DNA of 50,712 bases from UA16 sp042095135 (GCA_042095135.1 JBELBV010000012.1:1-50712), one strand, 5' to 3'; counted from the stretch's first letter, positions 16,329 through 25,284 are shown. The notes: generated by a model from the sequence alone, not told the origin. Program-made: numbers and translations.

Positions 16329-19187
16329 ATGTTCCTCAAACCTCAAGTTGCTTTGCTTGCTGCATTGCTGTGGCTCAATGCGTCTCTCTTTGGACAAATC
16401 GCGTCCGATGAAACCCCTTTTATCGAGCACGAAGTTTTGGTCATGTTGGCCAGCGATGTGCAGCCGGATAAGGTGCTAACGGAATTAGCCAAAGAAGTGG
16501 AATTTGAAGTGCTCGGTATTCCGTCGCCTTCTACTAACATTTATCACTTACATGTTGACGGGCCTGGATGGGCGGAATCTTTGGGTAAGTTCCAGTCCCA
16601 CCGCCATGTCCGGGCGGCGCAGTTGAACCACGTGGTCTCAGAGCGGGAGACGGTGCCGAATGACCCCAATTTTGGCCAACAATGGCATCACGTGGAGTCG
16701 GGCGATCATGACATCGATTCTGACCTGGCATGGGATGTGACGACGGGTGGAGTGGCCGGCAACGGTGCGCGTATCGTCGTTGCCGTGCTTGAAGGAGGCG
16801 GTTCCAATTACAGCCACACGGATCTCATCGAAAACCACTGGACCAATCCTGGTGAGGTGCCCGACAACGGCATTGACGATGACAACAACGGCTATGTGGA
16901 CGATTATAACGGCTGGAACGTAGGCAACAACAGCGATAACATCGCAGGGGGCGGCCACGGTACTTCGGTCAGTGGTATGATCGGTGCCACTGGCAACAAT
17001 GGCACCGGCGGTGTAGGGGTGAACTGGGACGTTGACATCATGCAAGTGGACATGTCGAACGGACTTTCGGAGAGCAATGTCATAGCTGCCTACGAATACC
17101 CCAAAACCTTGCGGGACATGTACAACGCAACGGGGGGAGTCGAAGGCGCTTTTGTCGTTGCGACCAACGCCTCCTGGGGCATCGACCAAGCCAACCCGGC
17201 TAACTATCCAACGTGGTGTGCCTACTACGACGAACTCGGTGCCTCGGGCATCCTGAATTGCGGTGCCACGGCGAACCAGGCTTGGAACATTGACAACGTC
17301 GGTGACATGCCTACCGGATGTTCTTCTGACTACATGGTTTCCGTTACTGCGACAAATGACAACGATGTCCGAACGTTCAGCGGTTATGGAGTAGAAAGCA
17401 TTGACCTGGGCGCTCCCGGCGAACAGGTGTACTTGCCCAGTGGCTCGAGCAACTACGGCAATACGAGCGGTACGTCTTTCGCCAGTCCATGTGTGGCGGG
17501 CGCCATTGCTTTGGTGTACAGCGTCCCTTGTCCGGACCTTGCGGAGCTGGCCATCGCCAATCCACAGGGCGCAGCGGATGTGGTGCTCGGTTACATATAC
17601 GACGGTGTGGACCTAGTGCCCAACTTGCTCACGGAAGTGGCCACGGGAGGGCGCCTCAATGTGGCCAACTCGGTCAACCTTGCCATGGATGGATGTGGCC
17701 CGGTTGATTGCGCGATTGAGTCGTTTACAGCGACAGCGGAATGCGTGTACGACATGGGAGCGGATACGGTGTTGACGCTTGCCACGCTGGATGCCTCGTT
17801 CTCGAATTTCCTCTGCGCCGCAGATATCGTCTGTTTCAAAGATTCAGCAGCGGAGTCGTGGACGTGCGAACTAACGGAAGCTACTGGGCAGGCTCTGAGC
17901 AACACTTCGGCGTATACGATGGCCGGCCTGACCCCCAACACTACGTATGAAGTTTATTTTGTTTTGGATACGTTGCTCAGCGATACCATCAGCTTTGAGA
18001 CGCCCAGTTGTGGCGCTTTGGTTCCGGGTTGCACCGATCCCGATGCCTTGAATTACGACGAAAATGCGACCCTCGATAACGGAGGGTGCGAGTACCCGTG
18101 CACCGATGTGGTGTTCACGATCACGACCGACTGCTGGCCAGAGGAAGTGGGGTGGGAAATTGTGAGCGAAACGGGTGAGGTGCTGGCCAGTGTTGAACCC
18201 GATACGTATGAGAACGAAGAGACTGATGAGGTTTGGGAGGGGTGCGTCACCAACAGTTGCTATGTGCTCACCATTACAGACGATTACGGCGACGGCATGT
18301 TTGGAAGCCAATGGGGCTCTTGCGATGTCGACGGCAATTACGTTTTGACTTCAGTGGACGGTGCGGTCATTGTCGCCATGGGAGACCCCGATTACGGCGA
18401 TGCGATTTCGCACGACTTCTGCCTGCCGGTGGTTCCCGGTTGCACGGATGCAGGAGCATGCAACTTCAATGCCGAGGCCAATGCAGACGACGGGAGTTGC
18501 TACAGCGTTGGCGATGCCTGCGATGACGGCGATGAGGAAACGGTGCTGGATGCGTACACTGCCGATTGCGAATGCGCGGGTGTGTCAGCCGTTCCCGGTT
18601 GCATGGATGCTACCGCGTGCAATTTCGATGCGGAAGCCAATGTGGAAGACGGCTCCTGTTTTTACGTGGGGCAAGGCACCCTTGCCGGTGCACAGACCGC
18701 AACGGATATGACCACGGAGACCTACACCTACGATGGCAATGCCGACAATACGTATGCATGGACCGTCGATGGCGGTTCCATTCAAGGAGCGTCGAGCGGC
18801 GTTGGACTGTTGACAGTGGATGTCTTGTGGTCCTCGACTGGCAACGGCTCGGTAATGGTTACCGAGACCGATACCACAGGCTGCAGTGGTCAGGTGGAAG
18901 TGGAAGTGGACTTGTTGGTGAACGCGGTCAGTGAATTGGAAATGATGGGCTTGGCGTTGTTCCCGAACCCGGTGCAGGATGTCCTTACCCTTTCCATGCA
19001 AGATGCTGTTCGCGCAACAGAGTGGTTGGAACTCATCGACATCCGGGGTCAAGTGGTTCGCACGTGGCCCGCTGTTGACGCGCGGATGAACTTGAATGTA
19101 CAAGACTTGGCGGTTGGGCTGTACACGCTTCGTATCGGCATGGAAGACGGCAGCGTAGCGTCTGCTCCGGTCGTTATTCAGCGTTAA
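16329..19187 (+). CDS. Secreted subtilisin-like (S8) serine protease with T9SS type A tail
   Basis: 952 residues from ATG 16329, which begins a clean signal peptide (MFLKPQVALLAALLWLNASLFGQ). The frame stays open to 16290, but a -7 promoter match (16297-16304) lies in that stretch. An S8-type propeptide is followed by the catalytic domain at about 115-470. His210 (GGGHGTSVSG), Asn280 (ATNASWG, oxyanion) and Ser383 (GTSFASP) are present. The usual Asp of the DTG/DSG motif is replaced by Glu155 (VAVLEGGG). After the protease come a fibronectin-like domain and three Cys modules (GCTDPDALNYDENAT..., GCTDAGACNF..., GCMDATACNF...). A type A type IX sorting tail ends the protein (LALFPNPVQDVLTLSM ... 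GLYTLRIGMEDGS). Family is certain; activity is uncertain because of the substitution. Confidence 0.92.
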   Translation: MFLKPQVALLAALLWLNASLFGQIASDETPFIEHEVLVMLASDVQPDKVLTELAKEVEFEVLGIPSPSTNIYHLHVDGPGWAESLGKFQSHRHVRAAQLNHVVSERETVPNDPNFGQQWHHVESGDHDIDSDLAWDVTTGGVAGNGARIVVAVLEGGGSNYSHTDLIENHWTNPGEVPDNGIDDDNNGYVDDYNGWNVGNNSDNIAGGGHGTSVSGMIGATGNNGTGGVGVNWDVDIMQVDMSNGLSESNVIAAYEYPKTLRDMYNATGGVEGAFVVATNASWGIDQANPANYPTWCAYYDELGASGILNCGATANQAWNIDNVGDMPTGCSSDYMVSVTATNDNDVRTFSGYGVESIDLGAPGEQVYLPSGSSNYGNTSGTSFASPCVAGAIALVYSVPCPDLAELAIANPQGAADVVLGYIYDGVDLVPNLLTEVATGGRLNVANSVNLAMDGCGPVDCAIESFTATAECVYDMGADTVLTLATLDASFSNFLCAADIVCFKDSAAESWTCELTEATGQALSNTSAYTMAGLTPNTTYEVYFVLDTLLSDTISFETPSCGALVPGCTDPDALNYDENATLDNGGCEYPCTDVVFTITTDCWPEEVGWEIVSETGEVLASVEPDTYENEETDEVWEGCVTNSCYVLTITDDYGDGMFGSQWGSCDVDGNYVLTSVDGAVIVAMGDPDYGDAISHDFCLPVVPGCTDAGACNFNAEANADDGSCYSVGDACDDGDEETVLDAYTADCECAGVSAVPGCMDATACNFDAEANVEDGSCFYVGQGTLAGAQTATDMTTETYTYDGNADNTYAWTVDGGSIQGASSGVGLLTVDVLWSSTGNGSVMVTETDTTGCSGQVEVEVDLLVNAVSELEMMGLALFPNPVQDVLTLSMQDAVRATEWLELIDIRGQVVRTWPAVDARMNLNVQDLAVGLYTLRIGMEDGSVASAPVVIQR

Positions 19188-19203
19188 TCACCATCCGGGT
19201 GAC

Positions 19204-20070
19204 CTAGGCAACAGCCGGTCCGATTTCGAACCAAAAAGAACCTCCATGGCGCTCCACGCCTTGGAGGTTTTTGTTTTCCCAAAGCGGTGCCAGCATTGCT
19301 TGCATTTCAGGTTGTTGTGCGACCCAAAATGCTGGGAAGATTGGGCGGTAGCGTTGGGGATTGCTCATCACCATTGCGGCCAATACGTATTGCTCGGAAT
19401 AACCGCGCTCGCACATGTCTTGCTCGTAGTCCCATGGCAAGTAGATGTCATGCACCTGAACGATGACGCCTTGTTTGAGCCGCGGGAGCCATTCCAAAAA
19501 GAACACCGTCGCATCTGAATTGGGCAGTACGCGGTGGCTGTTATCGATGAATAAGATGTCACCGGCCTCGAGCTCATCGGCCCATTCGGTTCCCACCTGT
19601 TCAAATGGCCGACGGACGATGCGCTGCGACACCTGATCGATATCGGCACGGGGGTACGGATCGATGCTGATGATTTCTGTGTCGGTGCTGTACTGGTTTT
19701 TGGCTGCAGCCGCGACCAGCGTTGAATTGCCCGATCCGACCTCCATGTATTTTTTCGGCTTTCGTTCCGCGATGTACATGTAGAGAGCGGCGATGTCCAA
19801 TCCGGGAAGGAAGTTGTTGTTCCAGGCAGGGAGGAGGGGATTCGATTCGTCCGACCGCTTGCGGATGACATGCAGTTGTTCCGTGTAGTTCAAAATGCGT
19901 TTCACTTCGCCCTCAATCTGCGGCTTCCTTTCGTCGAGGATGGTGTGGATTTCCTTCAAACCTTCGCCGGTTTCGGGTCGCGAGCGTGGGGTGAAATTCA
20001 CACGGTAATCCAAGTGAAGAGTCTGCCACCGCTTGGATGCAAACCGGTAAATGGATTTGAGGGTGCTCAT
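19204..20070 (-). CDS. Class I SAM-dependent methyltransferase
   Basis: 288 residues. The SAM-binding loop is KYMEVGSGNSTLVAAAA (107-123), followed by an acidic strand end IISIDPYPRADID and a motif IV-like GDILFIDNSHRV. This pattern is typical of the Methyltransf_24-like family, which acts on diverse small molecules and glycans. The substrate is not evident. It is the last gene of a four-gene overlapping unit: its ATG overlaps the acyltransferase stop as ATGA (20067-20070). A hairpin that may terminate the convergent protease transcript lies inside its 3' end. Confidence 0.85.
   Translation of the reverse strand: MSTLKSIYRFASKRWQTLHLDYRVNFTPRSRPETGEGLKEIHTILDERKPQIEGEVKRILNYTEQLHVIRKRSDESNPLLPAWNNNFLPGLDIAALYMYIAERKPKKYMEVGSGNSTLVAAAAKNQYSTDTEIISIDPYPRADIDQVSQRIVRRPFEQVGTEWADELEAGDILFIDNSHRVLPNSDATVFFLEWLPRLKQGVIVQVHDIYLPWDYEQDMCERGYSEQYVLAAMVMSNPQRYRPIFPAFWVAQQPEMQAMLAPLWENKNLQGVERHGGSFWFEIGPAVA
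19239..19277 (+). terminator. Possible terminator of the subtilase gene, inside the methyltransferase 3' end
   Basis: Stem AACCTCCA (19239-19246) with TGGAGGTT (19262-19269), a 15-base loop, then TTTGTTTT. It lies about 50 bases after the protease stop but within coding sequence of the convergent gene. The large loop lowers confidence. Confidence 0.45.
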
Positions 20071-20831
20071 CCTTTTTGCTCTTCAGCGATCTGTTGGTCC
20101 CACTCGTTTCGCAAGCGCATCACTTCCTTCTTCGTCCACGCGCGTGTTTTTTCCAGCATCTCGCCGCCGTCAGGGAGGCAATAGGTCGGGCCGTAAGAAA
20201 CTTTCACGTCGATGTGTTTGGCTCCGAATTGCTTCCATGCGTGGGGCACGAATTTCGCTTGGCCCACCCAGGCGATGTTCGGGTCCTTGTACTCGATGGC
20301 AATAGGCGTCACGGGGAATCCACCCTCGGCACTGATGTAAAACATCGAAGGTCGGTATTCGAGTACATCAGGCCCCATGTGGGTGGTCCCTTCCGGGAAA
20401 ATCACGATGCCAAACCCATCCTGCAGACGTTGCTTGACGGATTCACGTGTCTCCTTCCTACTTGCTTTGCTTTTCCGGTTGACCCAGATGGTTCCCAACA
20501 TCGTTGCGCCCCACCCGATGATGGGCCACGATTTGCTTTCCACTCTTCCCACAAAGACCACAGGTGTCTTCGCCGGAATCATCACCGCATCGACGTAGCT
20601 GCGGTGGTTCCCCATCAGAATGGACGGCTCTTCCGGTAACTCCCCCTCCACAAACACCCGGATGCCCATCATGGCGTACACACGTTGGATGAATTCGATG
20701 AGGATGCGGTGAATGCGGTGGCGATCTGCGCCATGAATAATCCGCACGACACTCAGTTTGAAGGTGTACGCCAAACTCAACAGGAGAAACCCGGGAATCC
20801 GGTAGCTGGAACGGAGAAAGCGCGCAATCAT
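20067..20831 (-). CDS. 1-acyl-sn-glycerol-3-phosphate acyltransferase-like (PlsC family)
   Basis: 254 residues. An N-terminal hydrophobic segment (GFLLLSLAYTFKLSVVRII) is followed by the acyltransferase block I GNHRSYVDAV (HX4D at His76-Asp81), block II-like GTIWVNRKSK, and block III FPEGTTHMG (145-153). The family transfers acyl chains to lysophosphatidic acid or related lysolipids at the inner membrane. Its start overlaps the stop of the pseudouridine synthase gene by four bases (20828-20831) and its stop overlaps the methyltransferase start, so translation is probably coupled. Lipid substrate is inferred only from the family. Confidence 0.9.
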   Translation of the reverse strand: MIARFLRSSYRIPGFLLLSLAYTFKLSVVRIIHGADRHRIHRILIEFIQRVYAMMGIRVFVEGELPEEPSILMGNHRSYVDAVMIPAKTPVVFVGRVESKSWPIIGWGATMLGTIWVNRKSKASRKETRESVKQRLQDGFGIVIFPEGTTHMGPDVLEYRPSMFYISAEGGFPVTPIAIEYKDPNIAWVGQAKFVPHAWKQFGAKHIDVKVSYGPTYCLPDGGEMLEKTRAWTKKEVMRLRNEWDQQIAEEQKG

Positions 20832-21553
20832 TCGTGCGAAGATAGGCTGAAGCGTTGGATGAAATCAGACTGGTGCACGAAGGGCAATTTTCTGAACTTC
20901 TTGGACGGCTTGGCTTCGACTTGAATCAACACTTGGTGGTCTAAAGGGTGCTCAAATTCCAAGCTGTACGCACAGAGAAAAAGTCCCTTGCCGGTGTAGC
21001 GTTCTCCGGGAATTTCATACCGATCATCACCGACGATTCCGTGGCCCGCACCGAACAAATGCCGCCGTATTTGGTGGGTCCGCCCAGTGATGGGCTCGAC
21101 GCGAATGAAACTGACGGGACCGGCACCGGCCATCTGGCCTTGTGCCAACCGCTCCACACGCGTCGAGGAAGATTTTTGATCCAACGGCCAAGCCATGGCC
21201 ATCGAACGCGGCACGGTCCCGTGCACCAAGGCCACATACCGCTTGGTCATGCACCGCTGCTCAAAGAGCAACCCCACTTCGCGCGCTGCTTGTGCCGTCT
21301 TCCCAAACACGACCCAGCCACTCGTTCCAAAGTCGAGGCGATGGCACGGCAAAAAGCCGCCACCAGAGCGATGTGCCTGCATGCGATTCACGGCTTGAAC
21401 AAACGTTCGACCGCTGTTCCCAGATGTCAGCAATCCATGCGGTTTCCAAGCAATCAAGAGGTGTTCGTCCTCGAACCCGACATGCACTGGTGTATTGCTG
21501 GGATTCACTCCTGCGGAAGGGCTACGTTCATTTCGTGGAACATGAACGCCCAC
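20828..21553 (-). CDS. RluA-family pseudouridine synthase
   Basis: 241 residues from ATG 21553. GTG at 21508 is an attractive alternative start because it overlaps the oligopeptidase stop as GTGA; the ATG would overlap that gene by 49 bases. The core pseudouridine synthase motif is CHRLDFGTSGWVVF (70-83), with the catalytic Asp74. A strand KRYVALVHG and the late GRTHQIRRHLFGAGHGIVGD block are typical of the RluA family. No S4 domain precedes the core. The enzyme isomerises specific uridines in rRNA or tRNA; which site cannot be told. It is second in the overlapping four-gene unit. Confidence 0.9.
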   Translation of the reverse strand: MGVHVPRNERSPSAGVNPSNTPVHVGFEDEHLLIAWKPHGLLTSGNSGRTFVQAVNRMQAHRSGGGFLPCHRLDFGTSGWVVFGKTAQAAREVGLLFEQRCMTKRYVALVHGTVPRSMAMAWPLDQKSSSTRVERLAQGQMAGAGPVSFIRVEPITGRTHQIRRHLFGAGHGIVGDDRYEIPGERYTGKGLFLCAYSLEFEHPLDHQVLIQVEAKPSKKFRKLPFVHQSDFIQRFSLSSHE

Positions 21554-23667
21554 TTATCGGCTTGCTCGTCCAAGATTTTGGACGTAGGCTTTCCGGCGCC
21601 ATGGCCTGCATTTTTTTCAATGCGAATGAGCGCTGGGCGATCACCCGCCTGGCAGGCCTGGAGCCGCGCGGCGAACTTGAAACTGTGCGCAGGTACAACG
21701 CGGTCATCGTGGTCTGCAGTGGTCACCATGGTGGCGGGGTAGGCGGTTTCTGGAGAGAGGTTGTGGTACGGGCTGTACCCGGCGAGGTTGTTGAAGTCTG
21801 CTTTGGAGCTGTCCGCGCAACCATACTCTGGAATCCAACCCCAGCCGATGGTGAATTGGTGGTATCGCAGCATGTCCATGACACCAACTGCGGGGAAGGC
21901 AACTCCGGCGAGCTCAGGACGTTGGGTCATGGTCGCACCGACCAGCAACCCCCCGTTGGATCCACCCGCAATGGCCAAGCGACTAGATTGGGTGTACCCT
22001 TGGTTGATGAGGTATTCACCGGCTGCGATGAAATCATCAAAGACGTTTTGCTTCTTGAGGAGCATGCCTGCTTCGTGCCATTCCTCGCCAAATTCACCGC
22101 CTCCGCGCAGGTTGGGCATGGCGTATACGCCGTCGTTTTCCAGGAGTAGCAACAACGAAGAGCTGAAGCTAGGAGTCAGACTGATGTTGAACCCCCCATA
22201 GGCGTAGAGGTAAGTAGGGCGATTGCCGTCCATTTCGAGCCCTTTCTTGTGGACGATGAACATGGGGATTTGGGTTCCATCTTTTGATTCATACCAAACT
22301 TGTTTGGATTCGAAATCCCCGGGGTTGAAGTCCACTTCTGGCGCAGCGAACAGGGTACTTTCACCAGTTGCCATATCATAGCGGTAAATGGACGTCGGGT
22401 AGGTAAAAGAGGTGAATGCGTAGAAGGATTCTGTGGCATCGATTTTACCCCCAAAACCGCCGGCTGAACCGGCTTCGTTGGGCAGCTCAATGGTACGTGG
22501 ATTAGAGCCATCCATGTCCATCCGGACAACCGCATTGCATGCATTCTTGAGGTAGGTTGCAAAGAGTTGACCGCCGGTGCTGCGCACCCCTTCGAGCAGG
22601 TGCTCGTCGGCGGGGATGACATCCACCCAGTCGGAGGTGTTGGAGGCGGAAATCCCGACCAAACGGTACGTCGGGGCATCGACGTCGGTCAGCACCAAGA
22701 ACCGACCATTGTGGTGGTCCACTGCAGAACTTCGGGTGTTGAAGCCGGAGATCAGCGATTGCCAAGAAGCGTTGGGATCGGTCAAGTCCAAAAAGTCCAG
22801 GCTGTTCCCGTCGGTTCCAGTTGAGGAATTGAGGATGAGGTAATGCCGGTCCTCGGTCGCGTATGCAAAGTGGTAACGATTGGGTTCGTTGTCGTTGCGG
22901 TAGACCAAGCGGTCTTTGGATTGATCTGTTCCAACCTCGTGGTAGTACACGCTGTGGAACGTGTTTTCCGCGCTTAGTTCGCTTCCTTCCGGTGCTGGGT
23001 ATCGGCTGTAGTAGAATCCATTTCCAACCCAGCTTGTTCCGGAGAATTTGACCCAACGCAATACATCGCCTTGAGGTGTGCCTGTAGCCAGGTCGTAGAC
23101 GTGAATTTCTTGCCAATCGGACCCCGCTTCGTTTTGAATCACAGCGATGTATCGATTGTCATCGCTCGCACTTCCGAGCGACGCGGTGACGGTGCCGTCC
23201 TCACTTAAGGCATTCGGATCGAGGAAGAGTTTGTCCTCGCCGTCGAGGGTTTCGCGCACGTACCAAACGCTTTGGTTCTGCAATCCATCATTCTTTGACA
23301 AGAAGTACCGGTCGCCGACTTTGCGGGGCATCCCGATTTTTTCGTAGTTGTAGAGCGCTTCAAAGCGGTTGCGAAGTGTTTGGCGCCAAGCGAGGTCGTT
23401 CAGGTAGCCTTGGGTGAATTCAATCTGCTTATCGACCCATGCTACGGTCTCTTCGGAACGGTCGTCTTCCAACCAACGATACGGGTCGGCAACCTCAACT
23501 CCCCACAGGGTGTCTTTGACGTTTTCGGTGCGGGTCTGAGGATAGTCCATAGCGCGTTGCATCGGCTTCGAAGGGGTTTGGCAATTGGTGAGAAAGAGCG
23601 AGGCGCACAATGCCATGGCAATAGCGACTGTGCCTTTGAATGGTTGGGCTGCAGGTTGGTGAATCAT
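21505..23667 (-). CDS. Prolyl oligopeptidase (S9A), predicted lipoprotein
   Basis: 720 residues. The N-terminus is a lipoprotein signal with lipobox LFLTNC (Cys29), so the enzyme is probably anchored in the periplasm or at the outer membrane. Family landmarks are DPYRWLEDDRSEE (61-73), a seven-bladed propeller region (about 110-450), NLRGGGEFGEEWHEAG (519-534) and the hydrolase triad Ser570 (AGGSNGGLL), Asp655 (DHDDRVVP) and His689 (AGHGAGK). Length matches S9A enzymes, which cut short peptides after proline. It is the first gene of the minus-strand unit and is divergent from the AIM24 gene with 36 bases between starts. Confidence 0.95.
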   Translation of the reverse strand: MIHQPAAQPFKGTVAIAMALCASLFLTNCQTPSKPMQRAMDYPQTRTENVKDTLWGVEVADPYRWLEDDRSEETVAWVDKQIEFTQGYLNDLAWRQTLRNRFEALYNYEKIGMPRKVGDRYFLSKNDGLQNQSVWYVRETLDGEDKLFLDPNALSEDGTVTASLGSASDDNRYIAVIQNEAGSDWQEIHVYDLATGTPQGDVLRWVKFSGTSWVGNGFYYSRYPAPEGSELSAENTFHSVYYHEVGTDQSKDRLVYRNDNEPNRYHFAYATEDRHYLILNSSTGTDGNSLDFLDLTDPNASWQSLISGFNTRSSAVDHHNGRFLVLTDVDAPTYRLVGISASNTSDWVDVIPADEHLLEGVRSTGGQLFATYLKNACNAVVRMDMDGSNPRTIELPNEAGSAGGFGGKIDATESFYAFTSFTYPTSIYRYDMATGESTLFAAPEVDFNPGDFESKQVWYESKDGTQIPMFIVHKKGLEMDGNRPTYLYAYGGFNISLTPSFSSSLLLLLENDGVYAMPNLRGGGEFGEEWHEAGMLLKKQNVFDDFIAAGEYLINQGYTQSSRLAIAGGSNGGLLVGATMTQRPELAGVAFPAVGVMDMLRYHQFTIGWGWIPEYGCADSSKADFNNLAGYSPYHNLSPETAYPATMVTTADHDDRVVPAHSFKFAARLQACQAGDRPALIRIEKNAGHGAGKPTSKILDEQADKWAFMFHEMNVALPQE

Positions 23668-23703
23668 GGAACAGCGATTATTTTCCCCAAAAATACCGGA
23701 AAC

Positions 23704-24507
23704 ATGAGCAACGTGAGCGACGAGATTGACTTTCAGATTTATGGGGATGACATGCAGGCTGTAGAAGTTGAATTGGATCCCGGTGAGACAGTCGTAGCAG
23801 AAGCAGGAGCCATGAATTGGATGGAAGAGGGCATCCGTTTTGAAGCTCGGATGGGTGACGGGTCTGCAGTGGATTCAGGATTTTTCGGATCCCTGTTGGG
23901 CGCTGGCAAGCGCATCTTGACCGGTGAATCCTTGTTCATGACGCATTTCACCAACGACGGTTTGGGCAAGCGTCGGGTGGCGTTTGCTTCCCCGTATCCG
24001 GGCAAAATCATGCCCATCCAGTTGGCTGAACTCGGTGGTGAGGTGATCTGCCAAAAAGATGCCTTCCTGTGCGCTGCAAGGGGCACTGAGGTGTCCATTG
24101 CGCTGAACAAGCGCTTGGGCTCCGGTTTTTTTGGCGGTGAAGGATTCATCCTGCAACGGCTCCGAGGAGATGGAATGGCCTTTTTGCATGCCGGTGGGAC
24201 CATCGTCCAAAAGCAACTCAACAACGACAGCTTGCGCATCGATACCGGATGCATTGTGGCCTACGCGGGTCAAATCGATTATTCGGTTGAGGCGGCCGGC
24301 GGCTTGAAGTCTATGTTCTTTGGAGGGGAAGGGTTATTCCTCGCTACGCTCAGGGGGACGGGAACGGTGTGGTTGCAATCCTTGCCGTTCAGCCGGTTGG
24401 CCAATCGTATTATAGCCAATGCTCCGGCGGCAGGAGGGAACTCCAAAGGAGAGAAGTCGGCTTTGGGGCAACTCGGGCGCATGATGGACGGTGATTTTCG
24501 AATTTGA
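23704..24507 (+). CDS. AIM24 / TIGR00266-family protein
   Basis: 267 residues from ATG 23704 (MSNVSDEIDFQIYGDDMQAV). The frame is open further upstream, but that part runs antisense through the oligopeptidase gene. The protein has the repetitive glycine-rich beta pattern of the AIM24 family: EVELDPGETVVAEAGAMNWM, SLFMTHFTN, PGKIMPIQLAEL, EGFILQRLRGDGMAFLHAGG and FFGGEGLFLATLRGTGTVWLQSLP. No signal peptide. The biochemical role in bacteria is not known. It is divergent from the oligopeptidase and followed after 78 bases by an RNA-binding protein gene with its own promoter-like element. Confidence 0.85.
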   Translation: MSNVSDEIDFQIYGDDMQAVEVELDPGETVVAEAGAMNWMEEGIRFEARMGDGSAVDSGFFGSLLGAGKRILTGESLFMTHFTNDGLGKRRVAFASPYPGKIMPIQLAELGGEVICQKDAFLCAARGTEVSIALNKRLGSGFFGGEGFILQRLRGDGMAFLHAGGTIVQKQLNNDSLRIDTGCIVAYAGQIDYSVEAAGGLKSMFFGGEGLFLATLRGTGTVWLQSLPFSRLANRIIANAPAAGGNSKGEKSALGQLGRMMDGDFRI

Positions 24508-24509
24508 AC

Positions 24510-24517
24510 TATGTTTG
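24510..24517 (+). promoter_or_regulatory. -7 promoter element of the RRM gene
   Basis: TATGTTTG matches TAnnTTTG exactly. No good TTTG is found 19-21 bases upstream. The start would fall near 24524, leaving a leader of about 60 bases. Confidence 0.55.
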
Positions 24518-24518
24518 C

Positions 24519-24532
24519 ACTTGTCGACAAGT
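24519..24532. promoter_or_regulatory. 14-base perfect palindrome at the presumed RRM transcription start
   Basis: ACTTGTCGACAAGT is self-complementary over all 14 bases and lies just after the -7 element, where an operator would block transcription initiation. It could alternatively form a short hairpin at the 5' end of the leader. Confidence 0.5.
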
Positions 24533-24585
24533 AAGCCACGCCCGTGCGGTCAAACCCCACGTTTATTTACCCCTCCTTTTTCTAG

Positions 24586-25107
24586 ATGAAACTTTTCGTT
24601 GCCAAATTGAACCGAGATGTTCAGGATGAGCATTTGGTTGAGGCGTTCTCAGCATTCGGTGAAGTCGCTTATGCGCGGGTCATCACGGACCGAGATACCG
24701 GTCAGTCGAAATGCTTTGGTTTTGTACAAATGCGAGAAGAGTCCTCTGGAAAAGCTGCCATTGAAGCCATGAATGGGGCGGAGTTAATGGGATTTCGAAT
24801 GGTCGTTAAGGAAGCGGAAGAGCGCCCGCGTGCGCAAGGGGCAGGAGGTGACCAACGTTCGGGCCGGCGTCCCGATTCATCCGGAGATAGTCCGCGTTCA
24901 CCGCGAGGATCGGATGGTACAGAGTTCAGTCGTCAATCCGGTACGCCTGAAGAGCCTCAGCGTGATTTTCGCAAAAAAACGAGTCCAAAAAAGGGCAGCA
25001 AGCCAAAGGGCCAACGCGACATCTACGCCGACGGTCCGAAGCCATCGAAATTGAAGAAATCGAAGCCAAAAAATACCGATTGGCTTGACGATTTAGACGA
25101 GTATTGA
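24586..25107 (+). CDS. RRM-domain RNA-binding protein
   Basis: 173 residues. One RNA recognition motif occupies 1-78, with RNP-2 LFVAKL (3-8) and RNP-1 KCFGFVQM (42-49). The tail (80-173) is disordered, basic and polar (RPRAQGAGGDQRSGRR, KKTSPKKGSKPKGQRD) and ends in an acidic LDDLDEY. This is the architecture of the small single-RRM proteins common in Bacteroidota and cyanobacteria, thought to bind single-stranded RNA and affect mRNA fate. An exact TAnnTTTG element and a 14-base palindrome lie 54-76 bases upstream, and a clear hairpin terminator follows, so it is probably a single-gene transcript. Confidence 0.92.
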   Translation: MKLFVAKLNRDVQDEHLVEAFSAFGEVAYARVITDRDTGQSKCFGFVQMREESSGKAAIEAMNGAELMGFRMVVKEAEERPRAQGAGGDQRSGRRPDSSGDSPRSPRGSDGTEFSRQSGTPEEPQRDFRKKTSPKKGSKPKGQRDIYADGPKPSKLKKSKPKNTDWLDDLDEY

Positions 25108-25131
25108 GTCAGACAGAATAGCAACAAATTG

Positions 25132-25155
25132 GGGAGCAACATGCTCCCTTTTTTT
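25132..25155 (+). terminator. Intrinsic terminator after the RRM gene
   Basis: Stem GGGAGCA (25132-25138) with TGCTCCC (25142-25148), a 3-base loop and seven T (25149-25155). It lies 25 bases after the RRM stop and separates that gene from the giant gene. Confidence 0.9.
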
Positions 25156-25276
25156 CTGCCTTATTTGTCGGCTTTTTATGTTCAATTCCGTATGAATTAC
25201 ATCGCTTTTAGGCGGACAAAAAACAGATTTAATCGAGATAATCGGCGTGAATGTCGATAAGTGTGCGAAAATTCGC

Positions 25277-25284
25277 TATATTTA
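25277..25284 (+). promoter_or_regulatory. Possible -7 element of the giant gene in the 200-base gap 25108-25307
   Basis: TATATTTA differs from TAnnTTTG at one position and lies 23 bases before ATG 25308. No clear -33 partner. Apart from this and the terminator at 25132-25155, the gap is AT-rich with no gene or RNA that I can recognise. Confidence 0.3.

Noticed and set aside
16215..16430. 72-codon upstream extension of asnB
   Set aside because: AsnB must start Met-Cys at 16214 to expose its nucleophile. The extension has no similarity and covers the divergent protease start region.
23380..23703. N-terminal extension of the AIM24 gene
   Set aside because: It runs antisense through the oligopeptidase 5' end. 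The family start fits ATG 23704.
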